Positions 17,177-27,109 are shown, counted from the stretch's first letter. The stretch is DNA of 64,000 nucleotides from an uncultured Eubacteriales bacterium (GCA_949292785.1 CASFBK010000001.1:1-64000), one strand, 5' to 3'. Notes: generated by a model not told the origin, from the letters alone. Numbers and translations: made by a program.

Positions 17177-17192
17177 AAAAAATGTGTAATGG

Positions 17193-17519
17193 TTAATCCA
17201 TATCATCAAATGCTTCTTCATCTAAAAGCTCGTCAAAGCGGTCAGCAACAGCCTCATATTCGTCATCATCTTCAATGTTTTCAAGAGAAGGATTTCCCTC
17301 TTCATCTTCAAAATAACGGTAAATATAAACTTCTCCGTCTTCGTTTCCCTCACCATTTTCATCCAGAGGGAGCAGTGCGATATAGTTTTGCTCTCCCACA
17401 TCAAAAATAGTAAGAATCGCACATTCTACATCGGAACCATCATCTAACGACAGGGTGACGCGCATATCGGAGCCGTCGTCTTCTGGAATAGCATTTGCCT
17501 TATTTGGATTCTCGTTCAT
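17193..17519 (-). CDS. DUF1292 family protein (YrzB-like)
   Basis: A 108-residue, highly acidic protein of the DUF1292/YrzB family: VECAILTIFDVGEQNYIALL and a strand with GEVYIYRYFEDEEGNPSLENI, ending in an Asp/Glu-rich tail (DELLDEEAFDDMD). Function unknown. In many Firmicutes this family sits beside the yrzL-yrrK-yrzB genes; here it is alone. Start ATG behind AATGAGGT. The gap to the HD-GYP gene on the same strand is filled by the fold-back element at 17562-17766. Confidence 0.88.
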   Translation of the reverse strand: MNENPNKANAIPEDDGSDMRVTLSLDDGSDVECAILTIFDVGEQNYIALLPLDENGEGNEDGEVYIYRYFEDEEGNPSLENIEDDDEYEAVADRFDELLDEEAFDDMD

Positions 17520-17561
17520 ATAAAATACCTCATTCTTTCATACTAATTGCATTTTTATATA

Positions 17562-17766
17562 ATGATGTTAGGGTCAAAAGGTATTTTGCCCCTAACTGAT
17601 GCCAACAGATTGCTTCATTGCTACGCAATTCCCACAATCCTACAAACATTCGGAATCCGCTCATTTACTGTGTAAATGGCTACTTCCTCATGTTAGTCGG
17701 GGCATAAGTTCTAAAGTCGTATTGTGCAAGCACAACGGCTTTATGACCTTTTGACCCTGGCATCAT
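17562..17766. repeat. Fold-back repeat element, about 205 bp
   Basis: The ends are 21-base inverted repeats that match at 19 positions: ATGATGTTAGGGTCAAAAGGT at 17562-17582, complemented at 17746-17766. Just inside, CCCCTAAC near 17590 pairs imperfectly with GTTAGTCGGGG near 17693. Smaller hairpins lie inside: CATTTAC-TGT-GTAAATG near 17664, and TTGTGC-AA-GCACAA near 17722. No reading frame is present. The right arm covers the stop codon of the HD-GYP gene. It looks like a non-autonomous repeat (MITE-like) or a large structured RNA hairpin that may end transcription both ways. Confidence 0.65.
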
Positions 17767-18863
17767 ATAATTGCCTGAATATAAAGTTCAGGATGCTTTG
17801 TTAAATCAATATACTCATTGGTCATGGTATGTATCACCGGTCGGGAAAGGGATTTCTGATTCATAAGGACAATCTTTCCGCAGGTGCCGTCATTTAGCAA
17901 TACACTATTGCAGATATAGGTATCCACAATACGGTTTAAAAAAGTAAGAATATATCTGGAATCATACTTGGTAAGACCTTCTCTTTCAAAAGTGGCAATT
18001 ACCTCGAAGGGGCAGAGTCCCTTTCGGTAACAGCGATTGGCAGTCATAGCATCGTAGACGTCTGCGATAGCAATAATCTTAGCAAAGTCATCAATCTCTT
18101 CATCTTTTAATCCCATAGGATATCCGGTACCGTCACAACGTTCATGATGCATCAGGGCTGCACGGATGACACGCTTGTCCAAAGGCTGCGTTTCCAAAAT
18201 CTCAGCACCATAGCGAGCGTGCTTTTTTACTTCCTCATACTCATCAGGTGTAAGCAGGGAAGGCTTTTTAATAATTTCCGGTGAAATCATACATTTACCG
18301 ATATCATGAAGTAGTCCGGCAAGTGTCAGAACTTCCAAATCCTCTTCTGATAATCCAACCCATTCCCCAAGCATACGTGCAATTAAGGCAACATTCAGAC
18401 AATGAGCATAGGTAGAGTCATCAATCTCACGCATGTTATGCAGCATATCAAAAATAGATAGCGTAGTCATATTGTTCTGGTACAGACTGCCGACCTGATC
18501 CAGTAGAGAAGCGGTATCGACCGGAACATTTTTCTTAAGCAAATCATTCATGGACTGCTGTAAAAGCTTTACCTTTTTTCCATAGTCAATCTTAAAAATA
18601 TGGAAGGATTTGCTGCGGCGGATTTTTTGAGAATAAGAAATAATTTCTTCGTGCTCATTATCAGAAAGTTCTTCCATGGCAGAATCCCGTATTTCTTCTT
18701 CCGGAATGATGGCAACCCATTGAATGCCATAAAATTCCAGACGGGAAATCTGTTGTACCGTTAGAATGGAATGTTCTGGAAGAATTAACTGTCCCGTGGC
18801 ACTATAGACAGGAGCAGCAGTAAACATTCCCGGTTTTACATCAGTAATTGCTGTTTTCGTCAT
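17763..18863 (-). CDS. HD-GYP domain protein, probable cyclic-di-GMP phosphodiesterase
   Basis: A 366-residue cytoplasmic protein. Residues 1 to about 130 resemble the N-terminal part often found ahead of HD-GYP domains (MTKTAITDVKPGMFTAAPVY). The HD-GYP domain spans roughly 135-310, with HD at 186-187 (LLHDIGK) and the full HHERCDGTGYP signature (239-249), so metal-binding and GYP motifs are intact. Enzymes of this group hydrolyse c-di-GMP to pGpG or GMP. There is no receiver or membrane domain. Its likely downstream reader in this window is the PilZ protein at 63 kb. Start ATG behind GGGGTG. Confidence 0.9.
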   Translation of the reverse strand: MTKTAITDVKPGMFTAAPVYSATGQLILPEHSILTVQQISRLEFYGIQWVAIIPEEEIRDSAMEELSDNEHEEIISYSQKIRRSKSFHIFKIDYGKKVKLLQQSMNDLLKKNVPVDTASLLDQVGSLYQNNMTTLSIFDMLHNMREIDDSTYAHCLNVALIARMLGEWVGLSEEDLEVLTLAGLLHDIGKCMISPEIIKKPSLLTPDEYEEVKKHARYGAEILETQPLDKRVIRAALMHHERCDGTGYPMGLKDEEIDDFAKIIAIADVYDAMTANRCYRKGLCPFEVIATFEREGLTKYDSRYILTFLNRIVDTYICNSVLLNDGTCGKIVLMNQKSLSRPVIHTMTNEYIDLTKHPELYIQAII

Positions 18864-18948
18864 ATGAATACACCCCGATTCCTCATTTAATATATAATTC
18901 TAGTCATTTTTATCATAACATAACCAGAAAAAAAATACTATATTTTTA

Positions 18949-18976
18949 TTGACAAAGTAGTATTTTGTGATATACT
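18949..18976 (+). promoter_or_regulatory. Fatty-acid operon promoter
   Basis: TTGACA (18949-18954) and TATACT (18971-18976) with a 16-base spacer, 49 bases upstream of acpP. Confidence 0.8.
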
Positions 18977-18990
18977 TTGACTATCAAACT
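18974..18990. promoter_or_regulatory. FabT-like operator overlapping the fab promoter
   Basis: ACTTTGA-CTA-TCAAACT is a near-palindrome that overlaps the -10 box and probable transcription start. Its core, TTTGANNNTCAAA, matches the operator of FabT, the MarR-type repressor of fatty-acid synthesis in streptococci. No fabT gene is present in the operon. Repression by an acyl-ACP-bound FabT homologue encoded elsewhere is inferred. Confidence 0.6.
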
Positions 18991-19024
18991 ATTTGCAAAT
19001 CAAAATATAAAGGAGATTACAGAC

Positions 19025-19255
19025 ATGTTAGAAAAAATGAAAGAAATTATTGCAGAACAGTTAAGCACAGAGGCAGCAGATATTACAATGGAGACTTCTT
19101 TTAAGGAAGATTTAGGAGCAGACTCCCTGGATTTATTTGAACTGGTTATGGCATTGGAAGATGAGTATTCTGTAGAAATTCCTTCCGAAGACTTAGAAAA
19201 ACTGCTTACTGTAGGAGATGTCGTTAATTACTTAAAAGATAAAGGTGTAGAATAA
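19025..19255 (+). CDS. acpP: Acyl carrier protein
   Basis: A 76-residue four-helix acidic protein. The phosphopantetheine attachment serine is residue 34 in the motif LGADSLD. ACP carries the growing acyl chain to every enzyme of this operon. I start it at ATG 19025, which has AAAGGAG nine bases upstream; an earlier in-frame codon at 18977 overlaps the promoter. It is the first gene of the operon, and fabK follows after two bases. Confidence 0.96.
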   Translation: MLEKMKEIIAEQLSTEAADITMETSFKEDLGADSLDLFELVMALEDEYSVEIPSEDLEKLLTVGDVVNYLKDKGVE

Positions 19256-19257
19256 AA

Positions 19258-20199
19258 ATGAAAACAAGAATCACAGAACTATTACAAATAGAATATCCGA
19301 TTATTCAGGGTGGTATGGCATGGGTAGCAGAACACAATCTGGCTGCTGCCGTATCACAGGCAGGAGGCCTTGGAATCATTGGTGCCGCCAATGCGCCGGC
19401 AGAATGGGTCAGAGAAGAAATACATAAGGCAAGAGCAATAACAGATAAGCCAATCGGTGTCAATGTCATGTTATTAAGTCCTTACGCAGACGAGGTGGCC
19501 CGTGTACTGGTAGAAGAAAAGATTCCGGTGATTACCACAGGAGCGGGAAACCCGGGAAAATACATGGAAATGTGGAAAAGTAATGGAAGTAAAGTGATTC
19601 CCGTAGTAGCAAGCGTAGCATTGGCAAGAATGATGGAAAAAGGCGGCGCAGATGCCGTGGTCGCAGAAGGAACGGAATCTGGTGGACATATTGGCGCAGC
19701 CACCACCATGACCTTAGTACCGCAGGTAGTGGATGCGGTAAATATTCCTGTTATCGCAGCAGGCGGCATCGGTGATGGAAGAGGAATGGCAGCAGCTCTT
19801 ATGCTGGGAGCCGAAGCTGTTCAGTTAGGAACCAGATTTGTAGTAGCCAAAGAATCCATCTGTCATCAGAATTATAAAGACAGAGTCATCAAGGCAAAGG
19901 ATATTGATTCTGCTGTTACAGGCAGAAGTCATGGACATCCGATTCGTCAGCTGAGAAACCAGATGACCAAGGAATACCTGAAGAAAGAACAGGAAGGAGC
20001 TCCATTTGAGGAATTGGAACTTTTGACCGTTGGAGCTTTAAGAAATGCTGTTGTAGACGGTGATGTAAAGAATGGTACCGTTATGGCAGGACAGATTGCA
20101 GGAATGATTAAAAAGGAACAGACCTGTATGGAAATGATAGAAGAAATTATGGCAGAAGCAAAAAATTTGCTACAAGGAGCAGGAGCACGTTATGAGTAA
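19258..20199 (+). CDS. fabK: Enoyl-ACP reductase II (FMN-dependent)
   Basis: A 313-residue TIM-barrel flavoprotein of the FabK/nitronate monooxygenase superfamily. It opens with IEYPIIQGGMAWVAEHNLAAAVS, has the FMN-phosphate regions TESGGHIG and IAAGGIGDGRGMAAAL, and the C-terminal TGRSHGHPIR segment. FabK reduces trans-2-enoyl-ACP in the last step of each elongation cycle and replaces FabI; it is the usual enzyme in triclosan-resistant Firmicutes. Position next to acpP and fabD supports FabK rather than a nitronate oxidase. It overlaps fabD by 8 bases. Confidence 0.94.
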   Translation: MKTRITELLQIEYPIIQGGMAWVAEHNLAAAVSQAGGLGIIGAANAPAEWVREEIHKARAITDKPIGVNVMLLSPYADEVARVLVEEKIPVITTGAGNPGKYMEMWKSNGSKVIPVVASVALARMMEKGGADAVVAEGTESGGHIGAATTMTLVPQVVDAVNIPVIAAGGIGDGRGMAAALMLGAEAVQLGTRFVVAKESICHQNYKDRVIKAKDIDSAVTGRSHGHPIRQLRNQMTKEYLKKEQEGAPFEELELLTVGALRNAVVDGDVKNGTVMAGQIAGMIKKEQTCMEMIEEIMAEAKNLLQGAGARYE

Positions 20200-21112
20200 A
20201 ATTGCATTTGTTTTCCCGGGACAGGGAGCACAGTATACCGGAATGGGCAAGGATTTTTACGAAAATTTTGACCGGGCAAAGGAAGTATTTGCAGTTGCAA
20301 ATAAAGTGTCCGGCATGTCCATGGAAGAACTGATTTTTCAGGAAAATGAGAAACTTCATATTACAAAATATACTCAGGTAGCAATGCTGACAGTAGAACT
20401 TGCAATTTTAAAAGTATTGCAGGAAAAGGGAATACGGTCAGAGGTAAATGCAGGCTTAAGTCTGGGAGAGTATGGTGCGCTTGTGGCATCCGGAGTGATG
20501 TCTGTACATGATGCACTGGAATTGGTAGTAAAGCGTGGTGCTTTCATGCAAGAAGCAGTTCCTACCGGAGGAGCTATGACGGCAGTCATGGGACTTTCTA
20601 ATGATATCATTGAAAAAGTCTGTAGCGAAACCGAAGGAGTTGTATCCGTTGCCAATTATAACTGCCCGGGACAGACCGTAATTACCGGAGAAGTAGATGC
20701 GGTAAACAGAGCGGCAGAGAGCTTAAAGGAAGCAGGCGCAAAGCGTTGTATTCCATTAAAGGTCAGCGGACCGTTTCACTCTAAGATGTTAGAAGAAGCA
20801 GGAAAGAAACTGGCAGAAGAACTGGAAAAAGCAGAAATACAGGAAATCGAAGTACCATATATTACAAATGTTACTGCTGATTATGTGACAGATAAAAATC
20901 AGGTAAAGGATTTATTAGAACAGCAGATTTCTTCCTCTGTACGTTGGCAGCAGAGCGTAGAACGGATGGTGCGTGACGGTGTAGACATTTTTATTGAGAT
21001 TGGTCCAAAGAAGACATTGACCGGCTTTTTAAAGAAAATCGCACCGGAAGCAACCGGATATAACGTAGAAACCATAGCAGACTTAGAAAAAATAATAGAG
21101 GTATTGGGATGA
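20192..21112 (+). CDS. fabD: Malonyl-CoA:ACP transacylase
   Basis: A 306-residue acyltransferase. The nucleophile serine is residue 90 in GLSLGEY, where the more usual form is GHSLGEY. The catalytic His is about residue 196 in GPFHSKML, and the start [14 protein letters not shown] is typical. It moves malonyl from CoA to ACP for FabF. It overlaps fabK by 8 bases and fabG by 4, which points to coupled translation. Confidence 0.95.
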   Translation: MSKIAFVFPGQGAQYTGMGKDFYENFDRAKEVFAVANKVSGMSMEELIFQENEKLHITKYTQVAMLTVELAILKVLQEKGIRSEVNAGLSLGEYGALVASGVMSVHDALELVVKRGAFMQEAVPTGGAMTAVMGLSNDIIEKVCSETEGVVSVANYNCPGQTVITGEVDAVNRAAESLKEAGAKRCIPLKVSGPFHSKMLEEAGKKLAEELEKAEIQEIEVPYITNVTADYVTDKNQVKDLLEQQISSSVRWQQSVERMVRDGVDIFIEIGPKKTLTGFLKKIAPEATGYNVETIADLEKIIEVLG

Positions 21113-21852
21113 GTTTAAAAGGAAAAACAGCACTGGTAACAGGTGCTTCCCGTGGAATTGGAAAGGAAATTGCAAAAACACTGGCAGCGGAAGGTGCTTA
21201 TGTGGTTGTAAACTATAACGGCTCAAAAGAGGCGGCAGATAAAGTAGTAGCAGAAATATGTGAACAGGGCGGGGCAGCAGAAAGCTATGGCTGTAATGTT
21301 TCTGATTTTTCTGCTGTAGAAGCGATGATAAAAGATATCATAGAAAAGCAGGGAAAGCTTGATATTTTGGTAAATAATGCCGGAATTACCAGAGATAACC
21401 TGATTATGAAGATGAAGGAAGAGGATTTCGACAGCGTGCTTGCAATTAACTTAAAGGGCACCTTTAATACGGCAAAGCATGTGGCAAGACAGATGTTGAA
21501 ACAAAAGTCCGGATGTATCATAAATATTTCTTCTATTTCCGGTGTGATGGGAAATGCAGGTCAGGCAAACTACGCAGCATCAAAAGCCGGAGTAATCGGG
21601 CTTACCAAGTCACTGGCAAGAGAACTGGCATCCAGAGAAATTCGTGTCAACGCCGTTGCACCTGGATTTATTGAAACAGATATGACAGAGCAGCTTTCTG
21701 AATCTGTGATTGAAGCAGGAAAGGCACAAATTCCTTTCGGAAGATTTGGAAATCCAAAGGAAGTTGCCAATGCAGTGAAGTTTCTGGCATCCGATGATGC
21801 GTCCTATATTACCGGTCAGGTACTACATGTAGACGGCGGTATGGGAATGTAA
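21109..21852 (+). CDS. fabG: 3-oxoacyl-ACP reductase
   Basis: A 247-residue short-chain dehydrogenase. The NADPH-binding motif is TGASRGIG (11-18). NNAG lies at 89-92 and the catalytic residues Ser 142 and YAASK (Tyr 155, Lys 159) are in place. The C-terminus ([16 protein letters not shown]) is characteristic of FabG. It carries out the NADPH-dependent reduction of 3-ketoacyl-ACP. ATGA overlap with fabD. Confidence 0.96.
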   Translation: MSLKGKTALVTGASRGIGKEIAKTLAAEGAYVVVNYNGSKEAADKVVAEICEQGGAAESYGCNVSDFSAVEAMIKDIIEKQGKLDILVNNAGITRDNLIMKMKEEDFDSVLAINLKGTFNTAKHVARQMLKQKSGCIINISSISGVMGNAGQANYAASKAGVIGLTKSLARELASREIRVNAVAPGFIETDMTEQLSESVIEAGKAQIPFGRFGNPKEVANAVKFLASDDASYITGQVLHVDGGMGM

Positions 21853-21889
21853 GGTAGACAGGCAAAACAGAGAGAACAGGAGAGATTTC

Positions 21890-23125
21890 ATGAAGCGAGT
21901 TGTAGTAACCGGTATGGGAGCAATTACTCCAATCGGATTAAGTGTAGAAGAATTCTGGGATGGAATCCATCAGGGGAAAATCGGGTTCAGTGAGATTACC
22001 CAGTTTGATACTACAGAGTATAAAGTAAAGATTGCAGGAAATGTGAAAGGGTTTGAGGGAAAGAACTATATGGACCCGAAGTCTGCAAGACGTATGGAAT
22101 TGTTCAGTCAGTATGCAGTAGCAGCAACCAAAGAAGCATTAGAACAGTCAGGGCTTGACATGGAGCAGGAAGACCCTTACCGGGTAGGCTGTGCCATTGG
22201 CTCCGGAATCGGAAGCCTTCAGGCAATGGAAAGAGAACACAAAAAGCTGTTAGAAAAGGGACCGGGCAGAATCAATCCGTTGATGGTTCCACTGATGATT
22301 ACCAACATGGCAGCAGGAAATGTAGCAATTCAGTTCGGATTAAAAGGAAAAAGCCTGAATGTAGTAACTGCCTGTGCAACAGGAACCAATTCCATCGGAG
22401 AAGCATATCGCTCCATTCAGTGTGGAGAAGCAGATGTCATGGTGGCAGGAGGAACGGAAAGTTCTGTTACACCTGTGGGAGTAAGCGGTTTTACTGCACT
22501 GACAGCGTTATCTACCAGTAATGATGTAACACGTTGTTCTATCCCTTTTGATAAGGACAGAAGCGGATTCGTTATGGGAGAAGGTTCCGGAGTTGTTGTT
22601 TTAGAAGAACTGGAACATGCGAAAAAGCGCGGTGCAAAGATTTTAGCAGAAATTGTTGGATATGGATGTACCAACGATGCTTATCATATTACCTCTCCGG
22701 CAGAGGATGGTATGGGAGCTGCAACAGCAATGAAGAATGCAGTGGCAGAAGCAGGAATTGCGCCGGAAGAAGTGGAATATATTAATGCCCATGGAACTGC
22801 AACACATCACAATGACCTGTTCGAGACCAGAGCCATTAAAATTGCGTTCGGAGAACATGCTTATAATATGAAGATAAATTCCACCAAGTCTATGATTGGA
22901 CATTTATTAGGAGCGGCAGGAGCAGTTGAATTTATTGCCTGTGTGCTTCAGTTGAATCATGACTATATCCATCAGACGGTCGGATTAGAACATCCGGATG
23001 AAGAACTTGATTTGGATTATGTTCAGGGAAAAGGAATTGATAAGAAGTTTAATTATGCTTTAACAAATTCACTTGGATTTGGCGGACACAATGCCAGCCT
23101 GCTTGTGAAGAAATATGAGGAGTAA
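21890..23125 (+). CDS. fabF: 3-oxoacyl-ACP synthase II
   Basis: A 411-residue condensing enzyme of the KAS I/II type. Catalytic residues are Cys 162 in TACATGTN, His 301 in AHGTATHHND and His 338 in STKSMIGHLLGAAG, the Cys-His-His triad of FabF. It elongates acyl-ACP with malonyl-ACP. Start ATG behind AGGAG, 37 bases after fabG. The initiating enzyme FabH (Cys-His-Asn triad) is not in this cluster. Confidence 0.96.
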   Translation: MKRVVVTGMGAITPIGLSVEEFWDGIHQGKIGFSEITQFDTTEYKVKIAGNVKGFEGKNYMDPKSARRMELFSQYAVAATKEALEQSGLDMEQEDPYRVGCAIGSGIGSLQAMEREHKKLLEKGPGRINPLMVPLMITNMAAGNVAIQFGLKGKSLNVVTACATGTNSIGEAYRSIQCGEADVMVAGGTESSVTPVGVSGFTALTALSTSNDVTRCSIPFDKDRSGFVMGEGSGVVVLEELEHAKKRGAKILAEIVGYGCTNDAYHITSPAEDGMGAATAMKNAVAEAGIAPEEVEYINAHGTATHHNDLFETRAIKIAFGEHAYNMKINSTKSMIGHLLGAAGAVEFIACVLQLNHDYIHQTVGLEHPDEELDLDYVQGKGIDKKFNYALTNSLGFGGHNASLLVKKYEE

Positions 23126-23129
23126 GACC

Positions 23130-23585
23130 ATGGAATTTGAACAGCTTATAACATTGATTACAGCAGTATCGGATTCTGAACTTACCCGTTTTTCCTATGA
23201 GGAAAACGGCACGGTAATTCAGATGAGAAAAGAAAAGGAACAAAAACTGGTAACGGTAAACGGAGTACCTCAGGAGCTTCCTGTGCTGATGGAACAGAGT
23301 GCAGGACAGGGCGCAGGGCAGAATACAGGGAAAGAGACAGAAAATGTTTCCGGAAATGTAGTATCGTCCCCGCTGGTAGGAACCTTTTATGCATCTTCCT
23401 CTCCGGAGGCAGAGCCTTTTGTTAAGGTGGGAGATTCTGTGAAAAAGGGTCAGGTACTTGGAATTGTAGAAGCAATGAAGCTAATGAATGAAATTGAAAG
23501 CGAGTATGATGGCATTGTAAAACAGATTCTGGTATCCAATGAAGATGTGATTGAGTATGGACAGCCAATGTTTGTCATCGGTTAG
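23130..23585 (+). CDS. accB: Biotin carboxyl carrier protein of acetyl-CoA carboxylase
   Basis: A 151-residue protein with an N-terminal helical segment, a Gln/Gly-rich linker (residues 55-75) and a C-terminal biotinyl domain. The biotinylated lysine is residue 117 in EAMKLMN, a normal variant of EAMKM. BCCP carries the carboxyl group between AccC and AccDA. I start it at ATG 23130, behind GAGGAG and 4 bases after the fabF stop. Confidence 0.95.
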   Translation: MEFEQLITLITAVSDSELTRFSYEENGTVIQMRKEKEQKLVTVNGVPQELPVLMEQSAGQGAGQNTGKETENVSGNVVSSPLVGTFYASSSPEAEPFVKVGDSVKKGQVLGIVEAMKLMNEIESEYDGIVKQILVSNEDVIEYGQPMFVIG

Positions 23586-23596
23586 GAGGAAGCAGC

Positions 23597-24025
23597 ATGT
23601 CATTAATGGGAACAAAGGAAATCATGGAAATCATACCTCATCGTCAGCCTTTTTTGCTGATTGATACCATAGAAGAGTTAGAACCGGGAAAAAGAGCGGT
23701 TGCGAAAAAATGTGTCAGCTACAATGAACCGTTTTTTAACGGACATTTTCCGGGGGAACCAGTCATGCCGGGAGTGTTGATTGTAGAAGCACTGGCGCAG
23801 GCAGGTGCCGTTGCTATTTTAAGTCAGCCGGAATTTAAGGGAAAGACTGCTTATTTTGGAGCAATTAACAGTGCGAAATTCAAACAGAAGGTAGTACCGG
23901 GAGACGTATTAATGCTGGAGCTTGAGATTATCAAGCAGAAGGGACCGGTCGGTGTCGGAAAAGCAACGGCAACCGTAGATGGAAAAGTAGTAACACAGGC
24001 AGAACTTACCTTTGCAATAGGCTAA
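23597..24025 (+). CDS. fabZ: 3-hydroxyacyl-ACP dehydratase
   Basis: A 142-residue hot-dog-fold dehydratase. The motif [22 protein letters not shown] holds the catalytic His 50 and Glu 64; [11 protein letters not shown] at the start is typical. It dehydrates 3-hydroxyacyl-ACP to trans-2-enoyl-ACP for FabK. Start ATG with AGGAGGA upstream, 11 bases after accB. No fabA or fabM is in the cluster, so how unsaturated fatty acids are made is not shown. Confidence 0.96.
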   Translation: MSLMGTKEIMEIIPHRQPFLLIDTIEELEPGKRAVAKKCVSYNEPFFNGHFPGEPVMPGVLIVEALAQAGAVAILSQPEFKGKTAYFGAINSAKFKQKVVPGDVLMLELEIIKQKGPVGVGKATATVDGKVVTQAELTFAIG

Positions 24026-24052
24026 TGGGTAAAAGTTAAAGGAGCACTTAAC

Positions 24053-25393
24053 ATGTTTCAAAAAATATTAATTGCAAATCGTGGAGAAATTGCAGTAAGA
24101 ATTATACGAGCATGCCGCGAAATGGGAATTCTTTCCGTAGCAGTTTATTCAGAGGCAGACCGGGATGCGCTTCATACACAGCTTGCAGACGAGGCAGTCT
24201 GTATTGGAAAGGCAGCATCTTCTGACAGTTATTTAAATATGGAGCGAATCCTCAGTGCAGCTATTGCAACAAAGGCGCAAGCGATTCATCCGGGATTTGG
24301 CTTTTTGTCAGAAAATGAGCACTTTGCAGATATGTGTGAGAACTGCGGCATTGTCTTTATTGGACCCTCCGGCAGTCTGATTGGAAAGATGGGAAACAAA
24401 TCTCAGGCGAGAAAGACTATGATGGAGGCAGGAGTGCCGGTAGTTCCGGGAACAAAGGAACCGGTATTTACTCCGGAGGAAGGCGCTAAAATCGCAGCAG
24501 AAATTGGATATCCGGTTATGATTAAGGCTTCTTCCGGCGGCGGTGGCAAGGGAATGCGTATTGCCATAGACCCGGAGAACTTTGAAACAAATTTTAAACT
24601 GGCGCAGCAGGAGTCTGTAAATTCCTTCGGGGATGACACCATGTATATTGAAAAATATATTGAGGAGCCGAGACATATTGAGTTTCAGATTCTGGCAGAT
24701 AAGTTTGGAAATGTGATTCAGTTAGGAGAAAGAGACTGTTCCATTCAAAGACGTCACCAAAAGATGATAGAAGAATCTCCTTGTGCAGTCATGGACGAGG
24801 AATTGCGGAAACGTATGGGTGATACCGCTGTGCTTGCAGCGAAAGCAGCAAATTACGAAAACGCGGGAACCATAGAGTTTCTTTTAGATAAGCACAAAAA
24901 TTTTTACTTTATGGAAATGAACACCAGAATCCAGGTAGAGCATCCGGTAACAGAGATGGTGACAGGAATTGACCTGGTAAAAGAACAGATACGAATCGCG
25001 GCAGGGGAACATTTGCGGATTCGTCAGGAGGATGTAGTATTGCGTGGTCATGCCATTGAATGCCGTATTAATGCGGAAAATCCGGAAAAGAACTTTATGC
25101 CATGTCCGGGAACCATTGAAGAACTGCATTTTCCGGGAGGAAACGGAGTGCGGATTGAGTCAGCCCTTTATAATGGGTATACCATACCGGCATATTATGA
25201 TTCTATGGTGGCAAAAGTAATTGTCCATGGAGAAAATCGTATGGATGCCATACGCAAGATGCAGAGTGCATTAGGAGAAGTGGTGGTAGAAGGGATTGTG
25301 ACCAACCTGGATTTTGAGTATGATATTTTAAATCATCCGGTGTTTGTGTCGGGAAAGACCAATACACATTTTATTCCGGACTATTTTGAATGA
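24053..25393 (+). CDS. accC: Biotin carboxylase subunit of acetyl-CoA carboxylase
   Basis: A 446-residue ATP-grasp enzyme. It begins FQKILIANRGEIAVRIIRA, has the glycine-rich ATP loop KASSGGGGKGMR, the catalytic-site segment ERDCSIQRRHQKMIEESPC and EMNTRIQVEHPVTEMVTG, and ends with the small C-terminal domain. It carboxylates biotin on AccB using ATP and bicarbonate. Usual length for the family. AAAGGAG site before the ATG. Confidence 0.97.
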   Translation: MFQKILIANRGEIAVRIIRACREMGILSVAVYSEADRDALHTQLADEAVCIGKAASSDSYLNMERILSAAIATKAQAIHPGFGFLSENEHFADMCENCGIVFIGPSGSLIGKMGNKSQARKTMMEAGVPVVPGTKEPVFTPEEGAKIAAEIGYPVMIKASSGGGGKGMRIAIDPENFETNFKLAQQESVNSFGDDTMYIEKYIEEPRHIEFQILADKFGNVIQLGERDCSIQRRHQKMIEESPCAVMDEELRKRMGDTAVLAAKAANYENAGTIEFLLDKHKNFYFMEMNTRIQVEHPVTEMVTGIDLVKEQIRIAAGEHLRIRQEDVVLRGHAIECRINAENPEKNFMPCPGTIEELHFPGGNGVRIESALYNGYTIPAYYDSMVAKVIVHGENRMDAIRKMQSALGEVVVEGIVTNLDFEYDILNHPVFVSGKTNTHFIPDYFE

Positions 25394-25415
25394 TTTGGCA
25401 GGAAGGTGAAAAGAC

Positions 25416-27092
25416 ATGCTGAAATTTAAGAAAACAAACTATATTGCAGTACAGAGTGCGGAGCCTCAGGTACCGGAAGGACTATGGATAAAATGTGAAG
25501 CATGCGGTGAGTTGCTCTATAAGGAAGATGTAAAGGCAAATCGCTATGTTTGTTATAAATGTGGAAAATATTTTCGTCTTACTACAAGAAAACGCCTTCG
25601 TATGGTAGCAGATAAAGGCAGTTATGAAAAATGGGAAGAAGGAATAGAAAACGAGAATCCGCTGGATTATCCGGATTATCAGGAGAAGATAGCAAGTTTA
25701 AAGGAACGTTTAAAAATAGATGAAGCAGTAACCTGCGGAAAATGTACGATTCATGGGGAAGAAGCGGTAGTATGCGTTTGTGATGGAAGATTTTTGATGG
25801 GAAGCATGGGTTATGTTGTTGGAGAAAAAATCACAAGAGCAGTAGAACGTGCTACCAAAGAGCGGCTTCCGGTTATTATATTTACCTGTTCCGGTGGGGC
25901 AAGAATGCAGGAGGGTATGGTATCCTTAATGCAGATGGCAAAGACTTCGGCAGCATTAAAGCGTCATTCTGAGGCAGGACTTTTGTACATTTCTGTATTG
26001 ACTGACCCCACCACCGGCGGAGTAACAGCAAGCTTTGCAATGCTTGGGGATATTATTTTAGCAGAGCCGGGGGCACTGGTAGGATTTGCAGGACCAAGAG
26101 TCATTGAGCAGACCATTCGCCAGAAATTGCCGGAAGGATTTCAAAGGGCAGAATTCTTAGTAGAGCATGGCTTAATTGATGATATTGTGGAAAGAGAAGA
26201 GCTAAAAGATACCTTAGCAAAGCTCATTGTGATGCATCGTCCGGTAAAGAAGACGGAAGCGCTGATTCCGAATCGGAGAAAAGAAGTAGAAAAAGAAAAG
26301 ATTCAGGAAAATGTAACTGCCTGGGACAGAGTGCTGCGGGCAAGAGATGCTGCAAGACCCGTTGCCATGGATTATATTCAGGAGATTTTTACAGACTTTA
26401 TGGAATTTCATGGAGACCGTCACTCCGGAGATGATGGAGCTGTTGTAGGCGGAATTGCATATCTGGATGGATGTCCTGTTACGGTCATCGGACAGCAGAA
26501 GGGAAAGAACACCAAGGAGAATCTGGTGCGTAACTTTGGTATGATGTCGCCGGAAGGCTATCGTAAGGCATTGCGTCTGATGAAGCAGGCGGAAAAGTTC
26601 AATCGCCCGATTATTTGTTTTGTAGACACGCCGGGAGCATTTTGCGGTATGGAAGCGGAAGAACGGGGACAGGGAGAAGCGATTGCAAGAAACCTGTTCG
26701 AGATGTCTGATTTGACCGTTCCTGTCTTAAGCATTGTGATAGGAGAAGGCGGAAGCGGTGGAGCGCTTGCATTGGCTGTTGGAAACGAAGTATGGATGAT
26801 GGAAAATGCGACTTATACCATTCTGTCACCGGAAGGCTTTGCATCGATTCTCTGGAAAGATGCTTCAAAAGCCCCAAAAGCAGCAGAAGTAATGCGCGTT
26901 ACTGCAAAAGATTTAAAGGAACTTGGTATTATTGAAAAAATTATTTCAGAGCCAGAGCCTGCAAATCCGCAGAATGTAGAAGGTATCGCAGCAGAAATGC
27001 AGGAAGAAATCCGCAGATTTCTTCATAAGTATCTGGATATGGGAAAAGAGGAGCTGGCAAATCAGCGTTATGAAAGATTTCGTAGAATGTAG
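25416..27092 (+). CDS. accDA: Fused acetyl-CoA carboxylase carboxyltransferase beta-alpha subunits
   Basis: A 558-residue fusion. Residues 1 to about 285 are the beta subunit (AccD): a four-cysteine zinc ribbon (CEACGELL, then CYKCGKYF) and the crotonase-fold core with [10 protein letters not shown] and [16 protein letters not shown]. Residues from about 290 to the end are the alpha subunit (AccA): [13 protein letters not shown], then [26 protein letters not shown] and [14 protein letters not shown]. In most bacteria these are two genes that form an alpha2beta2 complex. Here a single frame with no stop between the halves fixes a 1:1 ratio. It transfers the carboxyl from biotin to acetyl-CoA, making malonyl-CoA for FabD. 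Confidence 0.95.
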   Translation: MLKFKKTNYIAVQSAEPQVPEGLWIKCEACGELLYKEDVKANRYVCYKCGKYFRLTTRKRLRMVADKGSYEKWEEGIENENPLDYPDYQEKIASLKERLKIDEAVTCGKCTIHGEEAVVCVCDGRFLMGSMGYVVGEKITRAVERATKERLPVIIFTCSGGARMQEGMVSLMQMAKTSAALKRHSEAGLLYISVLTDPTTGGVTASFAMLGDIILAEPGALVGFAGPRVIEQTIRQKLPEGFQRAEFLVEHGLIDDIVEREELKDTLAKLIVMHRPVKKTEALIPNRRKEVEKEKIQENVTAWDRVLRARDAARPVAMDYIQEIFTDFMEFHGDRHSGDDGAVVGGIAYLDGCPVTVIGQQKGKNTKENLVRNFGMMSPEGYRKALRLMKQAEKFNRPIICFVDTPGAFCGMEAEERGQGEAIARNLFEMSDLTVPVLSIVIGEGGSGGALALAVGNEVWMMENATYTILSPEGFASILWKDASKAPKAAEVMRVTAKDLKELGIIEKIISEPEPANPQNVEGIAAEMQEEIRRFLHKYLDMGKEELANQRYERFRRM

Positions 27093-27109
27093 AAAGAAAG
27101 GAATCATAA

